A stretch of DNA of 64,000 nt. Origin: Mariniphaga anaerophila. GTDB lineage: Bacteria; Bacteroidota; Bacteroidia; Bacteroidales; Prolixibacteraceae. Made by a program: the position numbers and the translations under genes. Shown one piece after another: positions 1 to 7,364 of this stretch. The stretch's first letter is position 1, and every line of letters begins with the position of its first letter. The DNA lies in NCBI RefSeq assembly GCF_900129025.1, contig NZ_FQUM01000007.1:62001-126000 (forward strand). Direction: 5' to 3'. The notes under the pieces are model-generated. The model was not told the origin of the DNA and did not search any database. It was given only the letters and a program-made list of their open reading frames with translations.

Positions 1-983
1 TGGATGAAAAATTCGAATAGCGTTTGAACTGCCCGTTGCCCTTGTTGTACCGGACTTTGGGAGATAATAACGTCAATTCCCCCGCTTTTGAGGTGATTGA
101 TATTTCCTTCTACCAAATCGTACCCGAGCAGGCGTATGTCCAAATCATGGTTTTGATGAAATTCGGAAACCAGGTATGCTTTTGAGTTGGTTACAAAAAC
201 ACCTTTAACTGCCGGATTTTTGATGTAGTATTTGGTTAACTCGCGAAAGACTTCATCTTTTTGTTTCGATTTTATTGTGAGCGTGGTTATGTGTTTGTTT
301 TGCTCCTGACCGTGTTCCTTAAAATATGCTCGGAATCCTTCTTCCATGCGTTTCAGCGCTGAGGCGTTGTCGAAGCCTTTAACCATGTTTACAATTAGTA
401 TTTCGGCCTTTTCGGGGAGGATGGAATTCATGAGCCGCCCTGCAATGTACGCGCTCTGCTTTACGTCGGGGCCAATGTACGAAAGGCTTTGTCTGTTGGG
501 TATGTCTGCGTCAATAAAAACAAACGGGATTTCTTTGTCCTTCAGTTTTTCGGTAAACAATTTACTCTCATTTAGGAACAGCGGGGCAAGTATTACTCCG
601 TCGGGGTTTATTTCCAGTATTTTTGCTGTTTGCTGGGTGAATGTTTTTTCATCAAACAGATCGTAGAAAAAGTACTGGGTGATAATTCCATAATCCTTGA
701 ACTGTGCGGAGCCCATTTCCAACCCGTTGAGAGGCATTGACCAATAATGACCTTCGGAGGGCGCAGCGGGAATAAGTATGCATACGGTAAACTGATTTCC
801 CAGCGCAAGTGTTCTGGCCAGCAGGTTCGGGTTGAAGTTGAGTTTTTCAATTGCTTCTTCTACCTTCTTCCTTTTTTCCGGCGAAACCTTTCCCCGGTTA
901 TGGATAACCCGGTCGATGGTTCCCACCGAAACGTTGGCGTATCTGGCTACATCCTGTATGGTTACTTTTCTAATTTTCTCCAC
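1..983 (-). CDS. LacI-family transcriptional regulator (3' end cut by window)
   Basis: About 327 residues are visible and the gene runs off the left edge. An N-terminal helix-turn-helix (about residues 7-27, IQDVARYANVSVGTIDRV) and the hinge pattern NPNLLARTL (about 52-59) are typical of LacI regulators. The rest reads as a periplasmic-binding-protein-like effector domain of the sugar-binding type. An in-frame stop lies five codons upstream and no ATG intervenes, so translation most likely starts at GTG (983-981). The gene is divergent from the exchanger gene at 1244, and two palindromic operator candidates lie between them. The effector is unknown; family members usually sense sugars or sugar acids. 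Confidence 0.9.
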   Translation of the reverse strand, partial: MEKIRKVTIQDVARYANVSVGTIDRVIHNRGKVSPEKRKKVEEAIEKLNFNPNLLARTLALGNQFTVCILIPAAPSEGHYWSMPLNGLEMGSAQFKDYGIITQYFFYDLFDEKTFTQQTAKILEINPDGVILAPLFLNESKLFTEKLKDKEIPFVFIDADIPNRQSLSYIGPDVKQSAYIAGRLMNSILPEKAEILIVNMVKGFDNASALKRMEEGFRAYFKEHGQEQNKHITTLTIKSKQKDEVFRELTKYYIKNPAVKGVFVTNSKAYLVSEFHQNHDLDIRLLGYDLVEGNINHLKSGGIDVIISQSPVQQGQRAVQTLFEFFI

Positions 984-1042
984 GTTATTTGCGTTTGTTT
1001 ATGACAAAACTATGTAAATGGTTTTCAATATCAAAGAAAAAG

Positions 1043-1058
1043 TGTGTGCGTGCACACA
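1043..1058. promoter_or_regulatory. Operator-like palindrome 1
   Basis: TGTGTGC-GT-GCACACA is a perfect 7-bp inverted repeat with a 2-bp centre. It lies 60 bp upstream of the LacI-type gene, in the divergent spacer. Size and symmetry fit a LacI-family operator; binding is inferred. Confidence 0.55.
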
Positions 1059-1157
1059 AAATATTTTTTCGGCTGATTTATTTTATCTTTTATATCCCTG
1101 TTAAATAATGTTTTGATATTTTTTGTAAAAATTAAAAAATGTTGTAAAACAGGAAAA

Positions 1158-1173
1158 ATGTGTGCGGACACAT
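1158..1173. promoter_or_regulatory. Operator-like palindrome 2
   Basis: ATGTGT-GCGG-ACACAT is a second inverted repeat sharing the TGTGTGCG core with the site at 1043. It lies 71 bp before the ATG of the exchanger gene. The pair suggests cooperative or looping control of both divergent genes by the regulator. The spacer between the sites is very AT-rich. Confidence 0.5.
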
Positions 1174-1243
1174 ATTTTGCGTTTTAAGGAGATTATTTGT
1201 TTTTTTACACTTTCAAATTTTCATTTCTTATTTGCAGTTTTTT

Positions 1244-2200
1244 ATGTTGATTAACAGTTTCCTTTTGATTTTAGGGTTTGTGATTTTGATTAAAGGTGCC
1301 GACTGGATGGTGAATGGCGCGTCGGCACTGGCAAAAAAGTATAATGTTTCGGATTTGGTGATCGGATTGACGATTGTTGCTTTTGGAACTTCGGCTCCTG
1401 AGCTGGTTGTGAATATTGTAGCCTCGTCGCAAAATTTGAACGACATTGTGCTGGGTAATGTGTTGGGAAGTAACATAGCCAACCTATTTCTGGTTTTAGG
1501 CATTACCGGAATTGTATATCCGCTGGTGGTGCAATCGAGCACTACCTGGCGCGAAATACCGCTTTCGTTGCTGGCTGTGGTTTTTTTGTTCCTGCTGTCC
1601 AATAACTTTTTCATGGGAGGAGCTCCGTTGATTTCAAGAGCAGACGGGCTGGTTTTATTGCTCATGTTCGGGCTGTTTATGTATTATGTTTACCGGCTTT
1701 CGAAGTCTGATGAGGCTCCAAAGGAGGAGATTGTAAGCAACGTTTCAGGGTTTAAAATGTATGCTTTTATTGTTTTGGGCCTTGCCGGCCTTGTGTTTGG
1801 TGGCAGACTGGTGGTTAATAACGCGGTGGAAATAGCTACGTTTTTAGGTCTTAGCGAGAAAATTATCGGTTTCACGGTGGTGGCTATCGGCACTTCGTTG
1901 CCGGAGTTAGCTACATCGGTTGTGGCGGCAATTAAAAAAAATACCAACATTGCGGTGGGCAATATTATCGGCTCCAATATTTTTAATATATTTTTGGTTA
2001 TTGCCGTTAGTGCAGTGGTGCGCCCTGTCGCATTTAATACTGTTTTTAACACCGATTTGTATCTGCTTGCAGGAGGAACTCTCTTCCTTTTTATTGCCAT
2101 GTTTACCGGTGGCAAAAAGAAGCTGGACCGGTGGGAAGCATTAATTCTGCTCCTGGTTTATTTAGGATACACGGGTTGGTTGGTGGCCGGGGAGTTTTAA
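1244..2200 (+). CDS. CaCA-family Na+/Ca2+ exchanger (YrbG-like)
   Basis: This 318-residue integral membrane protein has the two alpha-repeats that define the Ca2+/cation antiporter family: GTSAPE at about 48-53 with GNVLGSNIAN (71-80), and GTSLPE at about 216-221 with GNIIGSNIFN (239-248). The halves have the expected inverted pseudo-duplication, with about ten hydrophobic segments. The conserved acidic residues of both repeats (E53 and E221) are present, so transport looks intact. The frame is open upstream to a GTG at 1160, but that codon lies in an operator-like palindrome and the added residues look unlike a leader, so the ATG at 1244 is preferred. The likely role is Na+-driven Ca2+ export. 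Confidence 0.92.
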   Translation: MLINSFLLILGFVILIKGADWMVNGASALAKKYNVSDLVIGLTIVAFGTSAPELVVNIVASSQNLNDIVLGNVLGSNIANLFLVLGITGIVYPLVVQSSTTWREIPLSLLAVVFLFLLSNNFFMGGAPLISRADGLVLLLMFGLFMYYVYRLSKSDEAPKEEIVSNVSGFKMYAFIVLGLAGLVFGGRLVVNNAVEIATFLGLSEKIIGFTVVAIGTSLPELATSVVAAIKKNTNIAVGNIIGSNIFNIFLVIAVSAVVRPVAFNTVFNTDLYLLAGGTLFLFIAMFTGGKKKLDRWEALILLLVYLGYTGWLVAGEF

Positions 2201-2205
2201 ACACA

Positions 2206-2232
2206 GCGTTACAATAACGCAGGATTTTTGAG
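2206..2232 (+). terminator. Weak terminator-like hairpin after the exchanger gene
   Basis: GCGTTA-caa-TAACGC forms a 6-bp stem followed by a short T run. It is weak and may only cause partial termination before the next gene. Confidence 0.3.
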
Positions 2233-2269
2233 TATCTTGTTTGTACTTTAAACTGAAAAGATTTACGCG

Positions 2270-3205
2270 ATGAAAAAAGAGAACTGGACAAAAAATTGCA
2301 TTCCCGATTTAACCGGGAAAATAGTAGTTGTAACAGGTGGAAACAGCGGATTGGGGTTCGAATCGGTTGAAACGTTTGCTGAACATGGAGCCCGTGTAGT
2401 TTTAGCCTGCCGTTCTCTTGAAAAAGGGGAGAAAGCCAGAGAAGGAATTATGAACGCAGAACCTGCCGGGACAGTAGATGTTGCCGAACTCGATTTGGCC
2501 AGCCTCGAATCGGTTCGGGGATTTGCAGAAAACTTTCTTCTGAAGTATTCGCGGCTGGATGTGTTGCTGAATAATGCAGGAATTATGACCACCCCGTATT
2601 TTCAGACAAAAGACGGCTTTGAAGGGCAGAATGGAACCAACCATTTAGGGCATTTTGCACTCACCGGACTGCTAATGCCGGCTCTTCGCAAAACACCGGC
2701 CTCGCGGGTGGTGAGCGTGAGCAGCATAGCACACAAACAGGGGAAAATGGATTTTGGCAATCTGCTTTTCGAAGGCGGAAAAGGATATACCCCGATGAAA
2801 GCTTATGGCCGGTCGAAGCTCTCTAACCTGTTATTCATATACGAATTGCAGCGTTTTTTTGAGAAGGAAGGAATAGACTGCATTGCGGTAGCAGCTCACC
2901 CCGGAGTTTCGCAAACCGAGCTTTTCAGGTATCTGGATAAGAAATGGTATTTCAGAATTGGGCGGCCGGTTTTTATGGCTCTGACGCAAGAACCTAAAAT
3001 GGGGGCTTTGCCCGAAATCAGGGCGGCTGTTGACCCCGATGTGAAAGGTGGCGAATTCTATGGGCCGTCGGGTTTTATGGAAATAAAAGGATACCCGGTA
3101 AAGGTGAAATCCAATGCAGCATCGCACAATAAAGACCATGCCCGGAAACTTTGGGAGGTTTCAGAAAAATTAACCGGAGTAAGATTCAACTCTTCCATAT
3201 CATAA
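2270..3205 (+). CDS. Short-chain dehydrogenase/reductase (retinol dehydrogenase-like)
   Basis: This 311-residue classical-type SDR carries the nucleotide-binding TGGNSGLG motif at 22-29, NNAG at 101-104, a catalytic Ser near 151 and YxxxK as Y179/K183. The sequence resembles the retinol-dehydrogenase/WW-oxidoreductase branch, with a C-terminal extension beyond the roughly 250-residue core. An arginine after the first strand (ACRS, about 46-49) suggests NADP(H) preference. There is no signal peptide, so it is cytosolic. The substrate cannot be told from sequence. A strong hairpin terminator follows. Confidence 0.88.
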   Translation: MKKENWTKNCIPDLTGKIVVVTGGNSGLGFESVETFAEHGARVVLACRSLEKGEKAREGIMNAEPAGTVDVAELDLASLESVRGFAENFLLKYSRLDVLLNNAGIMTTPYFQTKDGFEGQNGTNHLGHFALTGLLMPALRKTPASRVVSVSSIAHKQGKMDFGNLLFEGGKGYTPMKAYGRSKLSNLLFIYELQRFFEKEGIDCIAVAAHPGVSQTELFRYLDKKWYFRIGRPVFMALTQEPKMGALPEIRAAVDPDVKGGEFYGPSGFMEIKGYPVKVKSNAASHNKDHARKLWEVSEKLTGVRFNSSIS

Positions 3206-3208
3206 AAA

Positions 3209-3245
3209 AACCTCCAAGTTTTTTCACTTGAAGGTTCTTCTTTTG
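3209..3245 (+). terminator. Terminator after the SDR gene
   Basis: An 11-bp stem with one mismatch (AACCTCCAAGT / ACTTGAAGGTT) has a 6-nt loop, an A run before and a T-rich stretch after. It can serve both strands, since the next gene converges from the right. Confidence 0.75.
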
Positions 3246-3262
3246 GTGCTGTTTGTTACAGC

Positions 3263-4264
3263 CTATTTGATAATCGGTTTCAATACAATATTTCTGTACG
3301 AAACTTTTCCGTGGTCGCCCTGCAGGTAAATGGGGCCTGGCGCAAACACGTCGGCTTTAATGGCGCCACCGGTGGGGCCGTAAACCGGTTGATTGTCGAT
3401 AATGGTTGTACCGTTTAGCTTAACCGTTACGTGGCGGTCGCAAAGGGTGATGTCCATTTTCTGCCATTCTCCGGCAGGCTTTTCTGCGGCTGACGATGGC
3501 GTTATGCGACTGTACAATGCACCCATGTTGTGCGAATCGAGCTCTTTCCCGTAAGAGTCCATCACCTGAATTTCGTACATGCCACGCAGGTACACCCCGC
3601 TGTTGCTTCCCTCCGGAACATTAACTTCCAGCGTGAGGTTAAAATCTTCGAATTCTTGTTCGGTACGGAGATTTCCGTAGTGAATGCGTTTGCCTTCGGT
3701 CTGAACGGGATCGTTTACCAATTCGCCTTTAACCACTTTAAACCCGTTGCCACGTTCCGGGCGGATCAGTTTCCAGCCGGAAAGATCCTTCCCGTTGAAC
3801 AGCTTTATCGGTTTGTCGTATTTTACTTTGGAAAGGTCGGGAGCAGCAGGTACATCAGGAAGTTTCCATCCGTAGAAACTCATTTCAGAAGTTTCCATTC
3901 CATTGCGCGACGGCTGAATGGCTTTTCCGGAAATGCGGTCGCCGCTGCGTGTGATTTTAAACAGATGAGGAGCAATCATTTTGCGTTCGTTGCCGTTTTT
4001 GTCTTCCATCGTGGTTTCCCGCGCGCGCATCACCACCAGGTTATCGTCGTCTACCAGAAAAACGCTCTGTACTGGCAAAACACTTCCCCCGCGCCAGAGT
4101 AGTTCGGCATCGAGAAATCCGTTGTTTTCAAAAACCTGAAGCCAGCCCACTGTGCCTCCTTCAACTTCGATTGTCCACATGCCATAAAATCCGTCGGGTT
4201 TTTGTGCGCTGGCAAACAGCGTTGCCATTAATACTGAAATAAACAGTAGAGATAATTTTTTCAT
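3263..4264 (-). CDS. Secreted DUF1080 (3-keto-disaccharide hydrolase-type) protein
   Basis: 333 residues with a Sec signal peptide ending near FASAQ (about 21). An N-terminal beta-rich part (about 22-130) is followed by a DUF1080 concanavalin-like domain (about 148-333), recognised by LFNGKDLSGWK, NSGVYLRG, YEIQVMDSYG and the closing PIYLQGDHGKVSYRNI pattern. DUF1080 proteins include lyases/hydrolases acting on 3-keto-glycosides and also carbohydrate-binding proteins, so catalysis here is plausible but unproven. It has its own -7 box. A lipoprotein Gfo/Idh/MocA oxidoreductase, the usual partner in keto-sugar chemistry, lies at 21.6 kb, not adjacent. Confidence 0.88.
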   Translation of the reverse strand: MKKLSLLFISVLMATLFASAQKPDGFYGMWTIEVEGGTVGWLQVFENNGFLDAELLWRGGSVLPVQSVFLVDDDNLVVMRARETTMEDKNGNERKMIAPHLFKITRSGDRISGKAIQPSRNGMETSEMSFYGWKLPDVPAAPDLSKVKYDKPIKLFNGKDLSGWKLIRPERGNGFKVVKGELVNDPVQTEGKRIHYGNLRTEQEFEDFNLTLEVNVPEGSNSGVYLRGMYEIQVMDSYGKELDSHNMGALYSRITPSSAAEKPAGEWQKMDITLCDRHVTVKLNGTTIIDNQPVYGPTGGAIKADVFAPGPIYLQGDHGKVSYRNIVLKPIIK

Positions 4265-4290
4265 TTTTTAAAAGGTTTATTCGATTTATT

Positions 4291-4710
4291 TTACTGCGAA
4301 CAAACATACAAAAAAAGCGTGGACGTTAAACTGCTGTTTTGTTTTGAATGATTGTTCGCAGAGGATGCACACGATGCCGAAGTGGGGTTGGAGCAAACAA
4401 TATCACCGTATAAGTTGTGAGTTTTCGAAATAGCTGCCAGCGAACGTGAACCCATTGATTTTAGGGACCCCGCGGCAGATCTGACCCGTCCCCCGGGCAT
4501 TTTTTCGTTCCCATCGGCATAGTTTTGTTGTCCCCCGGCCATTTTTTTTATTCCCGCGGCACATTTGCCCCGCCCCTTGGCCATTTTTTTAAGTCCATCG
4601 GCAATATTTATGCGTCCCCCGGCAATTTCTGGGTTCCCCCGGCTCTGTTTGTGTTGTTCCCGTGCCTTTTTGCTATCAAAAAAAGCCACTTCCCGAACAA
4701 GAAGTGGCAT
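4291..4710 (-). CDS. Doubtful ORF built on heptapeptide repeats
   Basis: A 139-codon frame is open on the minus strand. Residues 16-85 are ten consecutive 7-residue units of the form A-x-G-x-x-K-x (for example ADGLKKM, AAGIKKM, ADGNEKM). Glycine is at unit position 3 in nine of ten. The tail (about 86-139) is Ser/Asn-rich and unrecognised. Against coding: its first codons are the hairpin and U-tract of a perfect terminator (4678-4708), a 21-bp repeat keeps several frames open automatically, and no ribosome-binding site is visible. Internal ATGs would allow a shorter product. I do not assign a function. Confidence 0.3.
   Translation of the reverse strand: MPLLVREVAFFDSKKAREQHKQSRGNPEIAGGRINIADGLKKMAKGRGKCAAGIKKMAGGQQNYADGNEKMPGGRVRSAAGSLKSMGSRSLAAISKTHNLYGDIVCSNPTSASCASSANNHSKQNSSLTSTLFLYVCSQ
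4301..4308 (-). promoter_or_regulatory. Promoter -7 box of the DUF1080 gene
   Basis: On the minus strand TATGTTTG matches the Bacteroidota -7 consensus TAnnTTTG exactly, about 37 nt before the DUF1080 ATG. I see no clear -33 TTG at the preferred spacing. Confidence 0.5.
4456..4665. repeat. Degenerate 21-bp tandem repeat, about 10 units
   Basis: GGC anchors recur every 20-22 bp (mostly 21) between about 4474 and 4643 on the plus strand, each preceded by a C-rich block and followed by a T-rich block. Read on the minus strand the units are heptapeptides. Units with xxKKM or similar ends alternate with more variable ones, giving a 42-bp higher-order period. C-rich/T-rich skew by strand is strong across the array. 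Confidence 0.85.
4678..4708 (-). terminator. Strong terminator closing the beta-barrel transcription unit
   Basis: On the minus strand GCCACTTC, an 8-nt loop and GAAGTGGC form a perfect 8-bp stem followed directly by seven T. It would end transcripts from the beta-barrel gene at 5381. Confidence 0.85.
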
Positions 4711-4749
4711 AGTTTATAAGGTAATTAACACTTGGAATTGGAAATTGTG

Positions 4750-4860
4750 TTATTGGCCGGCTGTATTTTCTGTTTTCAACGGTTTAACGTTTTTGGCTTT
4801 TTGAGGCAGCCGATGGAATTCGGGTGGGGTTTTAATCGTTTTATTTAGTGTGAATTCCAT
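4750..4860 (-). CDS. Micro-ORF, 36 residues, MEFT family copy 1
   Basis: The frame starts with MEFTLNKTIK 8 nt after the stop of the beta-barrel gene and ends at TAA 42 nt before a strong terminator, so it lies in the same transcript. It is short, basic and proline-containing, with no signal peptide or membrane segment. About 11 of its first 22 residues match the micro-ORF at 6216-6284 (MEFT, TI, FH-x-LP-x-K). That similarity in two places suggests a real peptide or a conserved RNA element. Function unknown. Confidence 0.4.
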   Translation of the reverse strand: MEFTLNKTIKTPPEFHRLPQKAKNVKPLKTENTAGQ

Positions 4861-4868
4861 TTTTGTTT

Positions 4869-5381
4869 TTACAGGCCAAACATAACTTTAACGCCCAGAC
4901 GCAGATAATTGGCTCCTCCCAACGTGTACCTGACTTCCGGTGCAATTGCCAGCTTTTCTCCGGCAGGGATGTTTAGTCCGAGGCCAAGATTAAGCCCTAC
5001 ATCAGAACCGGTTCCGTCCAGTGTCCCGGCAAAATCGCCATATTCGCCCAAGTCGTAGTCGTACTCGTATTTTATTTTCCAGAAGGTGAAGTTTAACCCG
5101 CCAAGAGCGTAAAGCCCGCCAATGTTTTCAATTTGTGTAAGCTGGTAGTTGGCATCCAGGTCGAGGGCCGACCAGTTGACGAAATCTTTTTTCAGGAAAT
5201 AGGTGAATGACGGCGCAGCGCTCCATTTTTCGTTAAAATCGTATTTCCCGTTCACGCTAAAACCAATGTTGTTAATATCGGTTCCGAAAACCACACCCGG
5301 GCCTACGCTAATTTGTGCGCCTGCTTCAGGCACGGCAAAGAATAGAATTGATGCAAATAAGAGTGTAAATAAATTCTTCAT
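4869..5381 (-). CDS. Small outer-membrane beta-barrel protein
   Basis: 170 residues with a signal peptide cleaved near EAGAQ (about 23). The mature part is a chain of alternating amphipathic strands, rich in Gly, Tyr and Asn (FGTDINNIGFSVNG, GLYALGGLNFTFW, GLNLGLGLNIP), ending with the aromatic-flanked strand LRLGVKVMFGL. This is the pattern of an 8-stranded OmpX/OmpW-like barrel. It may be a structural or small porin-like protein; no substrate can be assigned. It lies 51 nt after the AIM24-like gene and is followed by a micro-ORF and a terminator. Confidence 0.8.
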   Translation of the reverse strand: MKNLFTLLFASILFFAVPEAGAQISVGPGVVFGTDINNIGFSVNGKYDFNEKWSAAPSFTYFLKKDFVNWSALDLDANYQLTQIENIGGLYALGGLNFTFWKIKYEYDYDLGEYGDFAGTLDGTGSDVGLNLGLGLNIPAGEKLAIAPEVRYTLGGANYLRLGVKVMFGL

Positions 5382-5432
5382 AAACTTTAATTTTTTTGAA
5401 TGTGAGAATATGTAAAATGATTGATTGTGTTT

Positions 5433-6203
5433 TTATGATTCCAGTAGGTTTTTTAACAGTCCGCCGCTGTCTTCCTTCCGGCTGTTGGAGCTGCCCGGAG
5501 AGAGCTGGTTGATAAGTTTGCTGATGGGCATAGACTGCAACCATACGGTGCCGGTGCCGCTCAGTGTGGCAAGGAATAAGCCTTCGCCGCCAAATACCAT
5601 CGATTTGAGGTTACCTGCCCGTTGGATGTTAAAATCTATTCCGTTTTGAAAGCCAACAACACACCCGGTATCTACTTTCAGGGTTTCGTTATTTAGCTCG
5701 TATTCGATGAGGGTTCCGCCGGCATGGATAAAAGCGGTGCCGTCGCCCTGCAGTTTTTGCAGGATAAACCCTTCGCCGCCAAAGAATCCTGAGCCAAGTT
5801 TCTGGTTAAAGTGCAGGCTTATTTTTGTTCCCAGTGCAGCGCATAAAAAGGCATCGCGTTGTGTTATTATTGTCCCGCCCATTTTTTCGAGGTCGATAGG
5901 AACGATGGTTCCGGGGTAGGGGGCAGCAAATGCCACATGGCTCTTCCCGGTTCCGCGGTGAGTGAAATGCGTAATAAAAATAGATTCGCCGGTAAGTTTG
6001 CGCTGTGCTGCCGAAAGCAGTTTTCCGAACAACCCTTTTTCCGGTTCCGACCCGTCGCCCATTTTGGTTACAAACTCAATGTCTTGTTTCATGTATAGCA
6101 TTGCTCCGGCTTCGGCAATTACGGTTTCATCGGGGTCGAGTTCAACCTCTACATACTGAATGTCGTGTCCGCCAATTTTGTAGTCGATTTCGTGTGATTT
6201 CAT
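5433..6203 (-). CDS. AIM24/TIGR00266-family protein
   Basis: 256 residues without signal peptide. It has the repeated beta-strand/Gly pattern of the TIGR00266 (AIM24, tryptophan-RNA-attenuator-protein-like fold) family: EAGAMLYM near the N terminus, [29 protein letters not shown] and [26 protein letters not shown]. The bacterial family has no firmly established biochemical role; its fold makes ring-like oligomers, and the mitochondrial relative is structural. The C-terminal tail is Ser/Gly-rich ([15 protein letters not shown]). It starts 12 nt after a micro-ORF and precedes a beta-barrel gene. Confidence 0.88.
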   Translation of the reverse strand: MKSHEIDYKIGGHDIQYVEVELDPDETVIAEAGAMLYMKQDIEFVTKMGDGSEPEKGLFGKLLSAAQRKLTGESIFITHFTHRGTGKSHVAFAAPYPGTIVPIDLEKMGGTIITQRDAFLCAALGTKISLHFNQKLGSGFFGGEGFILQKLQGDGTAFIHAGGTLIEYELNNETLKVDTGCVVGFQNGIDFNIQRAGNLKSMVFGGEGLFLATLSGTGTVWLQSMPISKLINQLSPGSSNSRKEDSGGLLKNLLES

Positions 6204-6215
6204 CTGCTTAAAATT

Positions 6216-6284
6216 TTAAGTTTTATGTGGCAACAGATGGAATTTGCATGAGACAATAATCGTCTCTTTGGGTGTAAACTCCAT
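6216..6284 (-). CDS. Micro-ORF, 22 residues, MEFT family copy 2
   Basis: MEFTPKETII... ends with TAA 12 nt before the ATG of the AIM24-like gene; an in-frame upstream ATG at 6296 would add four residues. It resembles the 36-residue micro-ORF at 4750-4860 at protein and DNA level. It could be a leader peptide of the downstream gene, or the pair could be a mobile or duplicated small gene. No function is known to me. Confidence 0.35.
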   Translation of the reverse strand: MEFTPKETIIVSCKFHLLPHKT

Positions 6285-6420
6285 TTTTGTGCTCATTACA
6301 TATGAATTAAATGTTTGTTTTTGAAGTACTGCATCAACGGGCAGATTGTATGCCGGCTTTTTATTGCTTGTTTTTTTTGCCTCAAACGCAGCTTGTTAAA
6401 TGCAGCAGGAGAGGATAAAT

Positions 6421-6921
6421 CTATCTTCCAAACAGCATTCGTTTTATCCGCGCCAGCAGTCCGAGTACGATTAGTACCGAAACAGCGCAAAACAGCAGGG
6501 GCAGCCTTAATAACAATCCGAGCCAGAGACCTGCGCCGGGTTCGAGCACTGTGCTCTCCGGAAATTCGGGGTCGTAATACACCGCTACGCTTGTTCCTTT
6601 GGCATATTTTTTAAGTTTTTTTACTTCGCTGTTTTTCATGCTGCTGGAGCCGTCGGCCATGGTAATGCCCGAGCTGCTGTATTGGCGATTGTTTACGGTA
6701 TAGTCGTAATACACATTTGCCGAATACATGATTGTTCCATCGCTGTTGGTGCTTTCTCCCAGTTCCGCTGCAGTAATTACTCCCTGTGCCGTTGGCCATT
6801 TTTCCGAAGCCCGGGCTTCTTTCAGCATAGGTTGGGTAAAGTGCCGCCATCCCATAAATCCACTTACAAAAAATATAATGGCGATTAAGAGTGAGCCAAA
6901 TACCGAAGTTTGTTTTCTCAT
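6421..6921 (-). CDS. DUF3592-family membrane protein
   Basis: 166 residues from the ATG at 6921. A longer frame begins at 6969 but would overlap the DUF805 gene, and its extra residues do not look like a leader. An N-terminal membrane segment (FGSLLIAIIFFVSGFMGW) is followed by a soluble domain with the family signature: W near WPTAQGVI, YDYTVNNRQYSSSGI, and YYDPEFPESTVLEPG. A second membrane span (LLRLPLLFCAVSVLIVLGLL) follows and a basic tail ends it. DUF3592 proteins have no established function; this one probably exposes the domain outside the cytoplasm. It is 40 nt downstream of the DUF805 gene. Confidence 0.85.
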   Translation of the reverse strand: MRKQTSVFGSLLIAIIFFVSGFMGWRHFTQPMLKEARASEKWPTAQGVITAAELGESTNSDGTIMYSANVYYDYTVNNRQYSSSGITMADGSSSMKNSEVKKLKKYAKGTSVAVYYDPEFPESTVLEPGAGLWLGLLLRLPLLFCAVSVLIVLGLLARIKRMLFGR

Positions 6922-6961
6922 GATGTTTTGTTTGTTTACAGTTGATTGCGTTGTTTGATAA

Positions 6962-7312
6962 TTATGCAAATGCTTTTGGGTTTGCCCCGTATTGGTTGTT
7001 AGTGCTTTGTCCTTCAGTTGCCATCAGAATAATGAGCCATATGGCGCCGATGGCCGGAATAAGGACAATTAATAGCATCCATCCGCTTTTCCCGATATCA
7101 TGGAGTCTGCGAACAGATACTGCCAGTGCGGGGATTAACAACGCCAGTGCGTAAATGCCTGCAAATACCATGTATGTGCCAAGTATGCTGTCGATTGCTC
7201 CTGCTGCCGCAGAAAATATAATGTTGAATACTACGAACATCCAGTACTCCTGCCGCCTAGCCCTGCCGTTAAAATCGGCATATTGATTTAATACTTTCAG
7301 GTACCATTTCAT
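6962..7312 (-). CDS. DUF805-family inner-membrane protein (YhaH-like)
   Basis: 116 residues matching DUF805: the N-terminal FNGRARRQEYWMF motif, three to four hydrophobic segments, and RRLHDIGKSGWMLLIVLIPAIGAIWLIIL, which is the family hallmark. The C-terminal NQYGANP is also typical. Function is unknown in all lineages. It is the first gene of a likely pair with the DUF3592 gene. Confidence 0.92.
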   Translation of the reverse strand: MKWYLKVLNQYADFNGRARRQEYWMFVVFNIIFSAAAGAIDSILGTYMVFAGIYALALLIPALAVSVRRLHDIGKSGWMLLIVLIPAIGAIWLIILMATEGQSTNNQYGANPKAFA

Positions 7313-7364
7313 TGATGTAGTTTTTATTCTGGTTAATGAATTATTGTTTTTCGAATGAAGAAAG

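Noticed and set aside
1160-1243. Longer N terminus of the Ca2+ exchanger starting at GTG 1160
   Set aside because: The GTG lies within an operator-like palindrome, and the extra residues do not match the family start; the ATG at 1244 does.
1228-2115. Two minus-strand frames over the exchanger gene
   Set aside because: They oppose a gene with clear family motifs and show no domain; such frames arise from codon bias.
6922-6969. Longer N terminus of the DUF3592 protein
   Set aside because: It overlaps the end of the DUF805 gene and adds residues without leader character.
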